Part shown: positions 57,307 through 64,000 of the stretch, in pieces
Numbering within the stretch: the stretch's first letter is position 1
Layout: each line of letters begins with the position of its first letter
Source of the DNA: Clostridium thermarum
Lineage (GTDB): Bacteria; Bacillota; Clostridia; Clostridiales; Clostridiaceae
Length of the DNA: 64,000 nucleotides
Direction: 5' to 3'
Assembly: GCF_006351925.1 (NCBI RefSeq)
Contig: NZ_CP040924.1
Coordinates: 2,361,860 to 2,425,859, forward strand
Program-made: the position numbers and the translations under genes
Notes under the pieces: generated by a model
What the model was told of the DNA's origin: nothing
The model's database searches: none
Seen by the model: the letters and a program-made list of their open reading frames with translations, nothing else

Positions 57307-58641
57307 TTAGGCACCGACATTATATATTCCGTCTACCTTTTTATAGTTATCCCTAGAGAGAAGTTCTCTTTTTATTTCTTTACCATTTTTGTAGGCAACA
57401 AGATAAACCTTAACCTTATATCCTGCTATCGGATCCTGTACTTTTTCTATAGTTCCTTTTGGTAATGTGTCTACTTGTTTATATATTATCTCAGGTTCAA
57501 TAACCTCAACTATTTCATTTTGAAGTTTATATTTTATCTCAGTTACAGATGAGTTTGAATATATGTTAAAGGTAATACTGCCATTACCTGCTTTACTTTC
57601 TATATATAAAGGATACTTTAAGGTATTCTTAAATTTAAAATCAATATATTCCGCAACTGTAGCGTCATATCCCAGACCAATATAAGCCGGTGCCAGGGAA
57701 TGATTCCTTCTTTCCAAGGGTTTTATTCCCAACTTTATTATTGAGTTATATAAGGTAGTAGATACCTGACATACCCCTCCTGCCACACCATCAACTAATT
57801 TTCCTTTAATGATAACTGGTGCCCCCTTAAATCCATTTTCTAAAGTTCTAGCACCGGTTTCTTTGTTAAAGCTAAACTCTTCGCCGGACATCAGTAATTT
57901 GCCATTCAGTTTCGCTGCTGCAATAGCAATGTTTTCTGCTCTTCCAACGGATGCAGTTGAATAGTGAGTAGTAAAAGTGGATACTAAAGAATCTATGGCG
58001 CTTATTTCCGCTTCTGTTATTGTGGGCTTTTCATTACCAACAGTTATGTTAATGGTTAAACTATCCGGCGAATCATAGCTTATACTGTTGACTATGTCAT
58101 TATATAGCTTGTTCTCATCTACCTTCTTACCAATAACTTCCTTCACTATGGAGGGCTTTCCTCTATTTATTTTACTTATTGAGGCATTAACCGGTGGACG
58201 ATTTATGTCCTGCTTCACCTTTTCAACAAATTGCTTTATATTATCTGCATTATACTTTAAAACCACTTCATATCTATTTTCTTTTTGAGCCCTCAAAGTA
58301 GATAGCTTCCCTAACATATTATTATCTTTGCCATATTTAAAAGCAGTATTTATTGTATTATCCAGCTCCATTTCTACCTGGAGGTCATCATAGGTCAAAT
58401 TATATTCCTTTTGGTCGTAAATAACATGGATGTTTCGGGAGCATAGTTTCTTATTATAATTGATTAACGCTGATTTTGCTTCAGCGATAGTTAGACCTGA
58501 AATGTTGGTATCTCCAATAAAAGTATTTGGATATACCTTATCATCCCATTTAGAGACATAATAATAGATATAGCCGAAGGCTGTCACAATAATTATAAAC
58601 AGCATAATAGGAAAAATGAATAATTGCTTTTTATTTTTCAT
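57307..58641 (-). CDS. VanW-domain cell-wall protein 2
   Basis: 444 residues with the same order as its neighbour: membrane anchor (about 6-26), wall-binding-like region, and VanW domain with GEEFSFNKETGARTL and GGVCQVSTTLYNSI. The C-terminal PLERRNHSLAPAYIGLGYDA block follows. It ends without the Ser/Thr-rich tail. A 180-base gap separates the pair, so they arose by tandem duplication but may be transcribed apart. Confidence 0.88.
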   Translation of the reverse strand: MKNKKQLFIFPIMLFIIIVTAFGYIYYYVSKWDDKVYPNTFIGDTNISGLTIAEAKSALINYNKKLCSRNIHVIYDQKEYNLTYDDLQVEMELDNTINTAFKYGKDNNMLGKLSTLRAQKENRYEVVLKYNADNIKQFVEKVKQDINRPPVNASISKINRGKPSIVKEVIGKKVDENKLYNDIVNSISYDSPDSLTINITVGNEKPTITEAEISAIDSLVSTFTTHYSTASVGRAENIAIAAAKLNGKLLMSGEEFSFNKETGARTLENGFKGAPVIIKGKLVDGVAGGVCQVSTTLYNSIIKLGIKPLERRNHSLAPAYIGLGYDATVAEYIDFKFKNTLKYPLYIESKAGNGSITFNIYSNSSVTEIKYKLQNEIVEVIEPEIIYKQVDTLPKGTIEKVQDPIAGYKVKVYLVAYKNGKEIKRELLSRDNYKKVDGIYNVGA

Positions 58642-58726
58642 GTTGACGCCTCCTTTTAAAATTCTATTTAGTTATTGGCTATAGTATATTATCCGTAATT
58701 TCCCCCTTCTTTATTACCATAAATAA

Positions 58727-58754
58727 AAAAATAGGAGTATACTGCTCCTATTTT
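58727..58754 (-). terminator. Terminator after the AlkD-like gene
   Basis: Stem AAAATAGGAG/CTCCTATTTT with a 7-base loop, flanked by A- and T-runs. It overlaps the last bases of the coding region end on the minus strand. Confidence 0.7.
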
Positions 58755-58757
58755 CTT

Positions 58758-59504
58758 CTAGTTCTTTTTTCTTCTAAGTTTTTTTATTTCTTCCTTCTCT
58801 ACCGCAGTTACCCTTAGGGATTCCACTATCTTTTGAATAGACTTGTTAATACACCAATCATTCAAATATCCTTTGGAAATAAAATCTTTTGTTTTATTCT
58901 TATCTACCAAGTAACAGCTGCTCACCAACCAGGCAACTGCCATATTGACATAGTAGTCCTGACAGTTATTTATGGATTTGATATTTTCGAAAATACTCTC
59001 CAAATATTGCTCTTCCGTAAAATAATTATTTAGTACTACCAGAGCAAATCTTACCGCCCAAGGATTCTCGGTCTCCAAATATCTTGGCAGCATTTGAAAA
59101 AAAATCTCTTTGTTCTTTTCTACCAGGGTCTTTATATTTGTAGCAAAACTATCACATAAGGCCCAGTTGTTAATTTTTAACATATAGTAATCTATGCTAT
59201 TGAACATGTCAGAGGGACTTTTAAACTCTATCTTACTAAAAAGAATACTTTGCAATAATTTTTCTTCGTAGGATTGACCACTGGAAACATAATTATAAAA
59301 GTCCTCCAAGTGTTTATTTTTCTCCAGATGCTTTGCCATTTTTCGCAGTATTGGCATACGTACATAATAACTAAAGCCTAAATTAGGTATTACTTTTTGA
59401 TTAAACTTGGCGTACTCCTCATCAGATTGTGACTTTAGCAGGTCTATAAAGGTCTTATAGGTTTGAGAGTTCCACTCTACCATTTTTAGCTCTTCCATGT
59501 TCAT
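58758..59504 (-). CDS. AlkD-like DNA alkylation repair protein
   Basis: 248 residues, all helical HEAT-like repeats (for example the YYVRMPILRKMAKHLEKN and NPWAVRFALVVLNNYFTEE blocks). The AlkD family excises bulky or positively charged alkylated bases without base flipping. Length is normal, but catalytic Trp/Asp positions cannot be aligned by eye, so activity is not certain. It lies 45 bases downstream of ddl. Confidence 0.8.
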   Translation of the reverse strand: MNMEELKMVEWNSQTYKTFIDLLKSQSDEEYAKFNQKVIPNLGFSYYVRMPILRKMAKHLEKNKHLEDFYNYVSSGQSYEEKLLQSILFSKIEFKSPSDMFNSIDYYMLKINNWALCDSFATNIKTLVEKNKEIFFQMLPRYLETENPWAVRFALVVLNNYFTEEQYLESIFENIKSINNCQDYYVNMAVAWLVSSCYLVDKNKTKDFISKGYLNDWCINKSIQKIVESLRVTAVEKEEIKKLRRKKN

Positions 59505-59549
59505 ATACTTTCACCGCTTCTCTTTAGGGCTTAGGCCCAATTGCATATT

Positions 59550-60455
59550 TTATTTTTGTCTTTCTTTTATAGATAATTGTATTATGTTATCCAGCAGATC
59601 ACTAAAACTCATGCCTACTGCAGCAGCACTTTTGGGGAAGAGACTGTTCTTAGTCATTCCGGGAAGTGTGTTGATTTCCAGTACATATGGTTCTCCATCT
59701 TGAATTAGCATATCAACTCTTGCATAAACACTGCATTTTAAGCTTCTCCAACAGCTTAACGCCATGGCCTCAACTTTATTATGGAGCTCCGGCTGAAGTT
59801 CAACTATTACTTCCTCAGCTCCACCATCAGAGTATTTTGATGTAAAATCAAAGAAGGAGCTTTTGGGCCTTATGGCAATAACGGGAAGCATTTTTCCATC
59901 TAATATGCAGCAGGTAATTTCATCACCTTTTATATATTTTTCCACCATTACCTCATTATCATACTTCAAAGCCTCATCAATAAGATTTACTAATTCCTCT
60001 CTATTTCTTACAATTCCCGTAGCCACTGATGACCCGCCACTATTGGGCTTTACTACCAATGGATAGCCAATAGTCTCTACGGCATTCACATCTATCTCTT
60101 CGCCCTTCTTTACCATAACCCAATCCGCAGTATTAATTCCGTTGGCTATCAGAACCTTCTTTGTCATATCCTTATCCATACAAAGGGCACTGCTTAAGGC
60201 ATTGCAGCCTGAATACGGAATATCCAAGGTCTGCAAAACTGACTGTACTGTACCGTCTTCACCAAACTTACCATGAAGGGCCAGCAGGGCAAAATCCAAA
60301 TCCTTAACCTTATCAAAAATATCAGTCTTTTTATCAATTATAATCGACTGAACCTGGTATCTTTCCTTGTCTAAATTATTTACTATTTCTTTTCCTGTAT
60401 TAAGTGAAATGTCTCTTTCCGAAGAAATCCCACCCATAATAACTCCGACTTTCAT
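59550..60455 (-). CDS. ddl: D-alanine--D-alanine ligase
   Basis: 301 residues of the ATP-grasp fold. N-terminal [25 protein letters not shown], the omega-loop/ATP region GGSSVATG, and the C-terminal [13 protein letters not shown] with Mg ligands. It makes the D-Ala-D-Ala dipeptide for peptidoglycan precursors. The protein is of the short clostridial type. VanW genes are close, but no vanA/H/X-like genes are present, so a resistance cassette is not suggested. Confidence 0.93.
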   Translation of the reverse strand: MKVGVIMGGISSERDISLNTGKEIVNNLDKERYQVQSIIIDKKTDIFDKVKDLDFALLALHGKFGEDGTVQSVLQTLDIPYSGCNALSSALCMDKDMTKKVLIANGINTADWVMVKKGEEIDVNAVETIGYPLVVKPNSGGSSVATGIVRNREELVNLIDEALKYDNEVMVEKYIKGDEITCCILDGKMLPVIAIRPKSSFFDFTSKYSDGGAEEVIVELQPELHNKVEAMALSCWRSLKCSVYARVDMLIQDGEPYVLEINTLPGMTKNSLFPKSAAAVGMSFSDLLDNIIQLSIKERQK

Positions 60456-60528
60456 TTTTGACCTCCATATAAAAATTTAATACACATTTCAGTATAAGCT
60501 CATTATATAAAAAAGTGAATACTTTAGC

Positions 60529-62163
60529 TTAGGTGTTCTTTGATTCCATATGGTCTAAAATAATTTGCTTTGTTCTTAAAATAGATACTGGATTCATAGA
60601 AAACTCATCCAAACCATAAGAAAGCAGCAGTGGTATTGCACTCTCATCTGCGGCCATCTCACCACACATTCCACACCACTTTCCAGACTTATGAGCAGCT
60701 TCTATAGTCATTTTTATTAGTCTCAATACAGCCGGATCCATAGTATTATACAGATGGGATATTTTTTCGTTTGTCCTATCTACCGCTAGAGTATACTGTA
60801 TCAGGTCATTTGTACCAATACTAAAAAAGTCTACAAGCTTTGCAAATTCATCCGCCAGCACCGCTGCAGAAGGAACTTCAACCATCATGCCTGTTTCAAT
60901 ATTCTCATTGTAGTTGTAACCTTCTTGTTTTAGGTCCATCATACATTCCAGTAAAAGGTTCTTCGCTTCAATAAACTCTTCAAGGGTAGAAATCATAGGG
61001 AACATAACTTTTAGGTTTCCATAATAAGAAGCCCTTAATATAGCTCTCAGTTGAGTCTTAAACATATCCTTTCTATCCAAACACAGTCTTATAGCTCTAT
61101 AGCCCAAAAAAGGATTCATCTCAATGGGTGTACTTAAATAAGGCAGTCCCTTGTCTCCTCCGATATCTAAGGTTCTTATGATGACAGGCTTTTGCTCCAT
61201 CTTTAAGACCAGCTTCTTATATACTTCAAACTGTTCTTCTTCATCCGGCATTGTATTTCTATCCATATATAAAAATTCCGTCCTAAAAAGTCCAATGCCG
61301 TCAGCACCATATTCGAGTACCTTTTCCAGTTCCGCCAGAGATCCGATGTTAGCAGAAATTTCAATATACTTACCCTCTTTAGTAATAATCTTCCTGCCTA
61401 TGAGCTCCCTTAATTTGCTCTTGCCTGCTTCAAACTCCGCCTGCTTTGCCCTATACTCCTGGATTACAGGCTCCTCTGGATTTATTATTACCTCACCGGT
61501 AATGCCATCAACAATTACCATGTCACCGTTTTTAACCCTTGAAGTGATATCTTGAAGCCCTACCACCGCCGGTATTTCTAGAGCCCTGGCCATAATTGCG
61601 GTATGAGAAGTTAGACCACCTATATCTGTTATAAAAGCTGCTACGTTATTTTTATCAAGCTGAGCTGTGTCTGAAGGAGTAAGATCATGAGCAACAATCA
61701 CAGTGTTTTCCCTAATATGGGTCAACGGATTGTTGAAATTTCCTGTTAGATTCATTATAATTCTGTTACCTATATCCTTTATGTCTACGGATCTTTCTTT
61801 CAAATATTGATCCTCAATTCCAGTCATAATGTCAATGTAAGTATTCATAATATCATTTATGGCATTTTCTGCCCTTTTACATGAAATTATTATTTCTTTT
61901 TCTGCAGCACCTACAAATTCTGGGTCTTCCAAGAGAGTCAGATGACTGTCAAACACCTGTGCCTGACTTTCACCTATTTCTTTAGCCACCTTCTCTCTGA
62001 GTTCTTCAAGCTGCTTTTTTGACACTTCTACTGCCCTTTTCAGCCTTTCCAACTCTTGACCTAAATTTATATTGCAGTTATCCTGAACATTTACTGCTTG
62101 CTCTTCCTTTAATAAAACATAACCTATGGAGTATCCCCATGAGGCTGATATTCCCTTCATCAT
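60529..62163 (-). CDS. ptsI: Phosphoenolpyruvate-protein phosphotransferase (PTS enzyme I)
   Basis: About 544 residues starting MMKGISASWG. ATG 62163 has GAGGTG 4 bases upstream; the GTG at 62175 overlaps that site. It passes phosphate from PEP to HPr to start sugar uptake. Active-site His is in GGLTSHTAIMARALEIPAVVG (about 185-205). PEP-binding motifs are GIGLFRTEFLYM, GGDKGLPYL and the C-terminal SIGTNDLIQYTLAVDR. The N-terminal ASPG is ASWG here, an unusual change. ptsH is not in the window. Confidence 0.95.
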   Translation of the reverse strand: MMKGISASWGYSIGYVLLKEEQAVNVQDNCNINLGQELERLKRAVEVSKKQLEELREKVAKEIGESQAQVFDSHLTLLEDPEFVGAAEKEIIISCKRAENAINDIMNTYIDIMTGIEDQYLKERSVDIKDIGNRIIMNLTGNFNNPLTHIRENTVIVAHDLTPSDTAQLDKNNVAAFITDIGGLTSHTAIMARALEIPAVVGLQDITSRVKNGDMVIVDGITGEVIINPEEPVIQEYRAKQAEFEAGKSKLRELIGRKIITKEGKYIEISANIGSLAELEKVLEYGADGIGLFRTEFLYMDRNTMPDEEEQFEVYKKLVLKMEQKPVIIRTLDIGGDKGLPYLSTPIEMNPFLGYRAIRLCLDRKDMFKTQLRAILRASYYGNLKVMFPMISTLEEFIEAKNLLLECMMDLKQEGYNYNENIETGMMVEVPSAAVLADEFAKLVDFFSIGTNDLIQYTLAVDRTNEKISHLYNTMDPAVLRLIKMTIEAAHKSGKWCGMCGEMAADESAIPLLLSYGLDEFSMNPVSILRTKQIILDHMESKNT

Positions 62164-62251
62164 AAAGCACCTCACCGAATTATATAATTAAGCTTTAAGT
62201 CATTTATCTATATGATATGACAACATCATTCTAATTACAATGGTTTACTAC

Positions 62252-62896
62252 TTATTTGTTTGTCTTACTATAAAATTCGCAATATGGCGCTAAACTGCAT
62301 TCTTCACATTTTGGCTTTCTTGCATTGCATACTTTTCTTCCATGCCAGATTATATAATGATGGGCATCACTCCACATTTCCCGGGGAATATTTTTCATAA
62401 GCCCCTGTTCTACTTCATCAGGGGTTTTCCCCTTTGCAAGACCAAGTCTGTTTGAAACCCTAAATACGTGTGTGTCCACAGCTATGGCAGGTACTCCAAA
62501 GGCATTTGACATGACAACATTAGCTGTCTTCCTACCTACTCCCGGCAGTGCCACTAAGTCATCAAAATTTCTCGGCACCTCTCCACCATGCTTTGTCAAT
62601 ATTTCTCTAGTGGCTGCAATAATATTTTTACTTTTATTATTATAAAAACCACAGCTTTTTATTTTTTCACCCAATTGTTCTTCCGTAAGCTCCGCCATCT
62701 TCTCCGGTGTATTATAAACTTTAAATAATTTCTCCGTAACCATATTTACTCTTTCGTCTGTACACTGTGCAGACAAAATGGTTGCAACCAATAATTCATA
62801 GGGGCTTCTAAAGTTGAGGGCACATTTTGCCCCGGCATATTCCTTACTTAGGATGTCCAGTATAGCATTTATTTTTTTCTTGTGCATTCGTTTCAC
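62252..62896 (-). CDS. nth: Endonuclease III
   Basis: 214 residues. DNA glycosylase/AP-lyase for oxidised pyrimidines. The helix-hairpin-helix LPGVGRKTANVV carries the catalytic Lys, followed by the catalytic Asp in AVDTHVFRV. The 4Fe-4S cluster uses C-x6-C-x2-C-x5-C in KVCNARKPKCEECSLAPYC. Length and all key residues are normal. It is divergent from the riboswitch-led gene on its right. Confidence 0.95.
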   Translation of the reverse strand: MKRMHKKKINAILDILSKEYAGAKCALNFRSPYELLVATILSAQCTDERVNMVTEKLFKVYNTPEKMAELTEEQLGEKIKSCGFYNNKSKNIIAATREILTKHGGEVPRNFDDLVALPGVGRKTANVVMSNAFGVPAIAVDTHVFRVSNRLGLAKGKTPDEVEQGLMKNIPREMWSDAHHYIIWHGRKVCNARKPKCEECSLAPYCEFYSKTNK

Positions 62897-62954
62897 CTTT
62901 TCAACAAAATTTTGACATATATTTTTTATTATTATAGAATATATAAGGAGCTTA

Positions 62955-63075
62955 ATAAAGGGGAGTAACTACCGATTTTTTCGGGAATAATATCAACAGT
63001 CAGCAATAATGCCTGGTATATTCTTAAAAAGTGAGACCTTTGGCAGGGCATTGGCCTGCTAATGGTCTTTATTAT
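62955..63075 (+). ncRNA. yybP-ykoY-like (Mn2+) riboswitch with overlapping terminator
   Basis: AAAGGGGAGTAAC (62957-62969) and AGTGAGACCTTT (63030-63041) match the 5' and 3' conserved ends of the yybP-ykoY aptamer. P1 is AAAGG (62957-62961) with CCTTT (63037-63041). The 3' half of P1 also belongs to a 14-bp stem, 63034-63047 with 63055-63068, which has one U-U mismatch and is followed by a U-rich tract. Formation of P1 would therefore prevent termination, as expected for an ON switch. The next gene starts 64 bases after the U-tract. Confidence 0.78.
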
Positions 63076-63138
63076 TAAAATATATATATATATTCAAAAG
63101 ATATGTGGTTAAAAATCACATACAAAGGAGGAATAATA

Positions 63139-64000
63139 ATGGATATTTTACTTAAAGGCATCCATGCCATAACATGGCAGCAAGCAGTAATGATTATTAT
63201 TGGCAGTGTTCTGATCTATCTTGCAATAGCAAAAGACTTTGAACCCGCTTTGCTGCTTCCTATGGGCTTTGGTGCAATCCTTGTTAACATACCCTTTTCC
63301 GGTGCCATTGGAGAACATGGTATACTGGACATACTCTTTAACAATGGAATTGCCTACGGCGAAATCTTTCCCTTACTAATATTTATTGGTATCGGAGCCA
63401 TGATTGATTTTGGTCCTTTGCTGCAAAACCCCTTTATGCTTTTATTTGGAGCTGCCGCTCAATTTGGTATCTTCTTCACTATAGCTCTAGCCTCCCTTTT
63501 TGGCTACAATTTAAAAGATGCTGCCTCCATAGGGATTATCGGTGCTGCAGATGGACCAACCTCAATATTTGTAGCAACCAGATTCGCTTCAAAATACCTA
63601 GGAGCAATAACGGTAGCTGCCTATTCATACATGGCCTTAGTTCCTATCATTCAACCCTTTGCCATTAAGTTAGTAACTACCAGGAAAGAAAGGCAAATAC
63701 GAATGAAGTATAAGTCTTCCAATGTATCTAAAACTACAAAAATTTTATTTCCAATAATTATAACGGTTATTGCCGGTCTTGTTGCTCCGGATTCTGTATC
63801 ATTAATCGGTTTCTTAATGTTTGGTAATCTCCTGAGAGAATGTGGTGTATTGGATAGATTATCACAAACCGCTCAAAATGAGCTTGTTAACATAGTTACC
63901 ATATTGCTGGGAATATCTATAGCCTCCACCATGAAGGCTAAGAACTTTGTAACTTGGGATACTATTACAGTTATAGCTTTGGGACTTGCAGCCTTTGTAT
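63139..64000 (+). CDS. Sodium-ion-translocating decarboxylase beta subunit (OadB/GcdB-like), cut by the window edge
   Basis: 287 codons are visible; the gene runs past 64000. The family (about 375-430 residues, nine to eleven helices) pumps Na+ outward with oxaloacetate, glutaconyl-CoA or methylmalonyl-CoA decarboxylation. Seen here are MGFGAILVNIPF, the long membrane part, and GIIGAADGPTSIFVA around residue 135, with the Asp that in OadB is essential for Na+ transport. AAAGGAGG lies 7 bases before the ATG. It is preceded by a yybP-ykoY-like riboswitch, not usual for this family, so its substrate may be a metal-linked process. Partner subunits, if any, lie outside the window. Confidence 0.9.
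   Translation, partial: MDILLKGIHAITWQQAVMIIIGSVLIYLAIAKDFEPALLLPMGFGAILVNIPFSGAIGEHGILDILFNNGIAYGEIFPLLIFIGIGAMIDFGPLLQNPFMLLFGAAAQFGIFFTIALASLFGYNLKDAASIGIIGAADGPTSIFVATRFASKYLGAITVAAYSYMALVPIIQPFAIKLVTTRKERQIRMKYKSSNVSKTTKILFPIIITVIAGLVAPDSVSLIGFLMFGNLLRECGVLDRLSQTAQNELVNIVTILLGISIASTMKAKNFVTWDTITVIALGLAAFV

Noticed and set aside
55578-60455. Vancomycin-resistance cassette (VanW plus ddl)
   Set aside because: No vanH, vanX or van-type ligase; ddl looks like the housekeeping enzyme and VanW genes are common in clostridia.

Overview
The window is low-GC DNA from a Clostridium-like Firmicute. The evidence is AGGAGG-type ribosome binding sites, AT-rich spacers, the gene order cggR-gap-pgk-tpi-gpmI-eno-secG-rnr-smpB-ssrA, two VanW-domain wall proteins, and a tmRNA that encodes an ANENNNLAFAA-type tag. 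Most genes lie on the minus strand. The species cannot be named from the sequence alone.

Layout. 1-1200 is transposon debris. 1209-4235 (+) is a three-gene redox operon (SnoaL/NTF2-like protein, short-chain dehydrogenase, CrtI-like flavin oxidoreductase). It ends exactly at the remnant end of an IS256-type element. 4509-9817 (-) is a sugar module under a TetR regulator: GPH-family symporter, GH36-type glycosidase and a GT-B-like glycosyltransferase of unknown specificity. 10035-11525 (+) is a TPR-GGDEF diguanylate cyclase. 11549-14690 holds two tandem IS91-like (HUH/Y2) elements, each with a small zinc-ribbon gene. 15018-16372 (-) is a putative metal efflux pair: a CsoR-type repressor and a DMT exporter with a His-rich tail. 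16963-30349 is an insertion-laden type I restriction locus. It contains two identical 1496-bp IS1182-like copies in inverted orientation, an IS21 element, an IS256 remnant, an unrecognised gene, hsdR, a DUF6429-like gene, hsdS broken by one IS copy, and hsdM. A lone CxxC/SHxxP protein follows.

From 32014 rightwards the window looks like core chromosome: tmRNA and smpB (ribosome rescue), rnr, secG and lower glycolysis. Glycolysis comes with two complete gpmI copies that flank a divergent CBS-ACT gene, and with a CggR operator whose geometry matches the Bacillus one. Then follow degV, trmL, a cell-wall amidase, nagA, tRNA-Leu(CAG), a MoxR/DUF58/transglutaminase trio, two tandem VanW genes, an AlkD-like gene, ddl, ptsI and nth. 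At the right edge a yybP-ykoY-like (Mn2+) riboswitch with an overlapping terminator precedes an OadB-like sodium-pump beta subunit that runs off the window.

The most noteworthy points are: the riboswitch controlling an unexpected gene family; the GT-B/GH36 operon of unknown chemistry; the tandem IS91-like units with zinc-ribbon partners and conserved paired hairpins; the cleanly reversible IS disruption of hsdS; and IS256 ends whose covarying inward-facing terminators now close two host operons.
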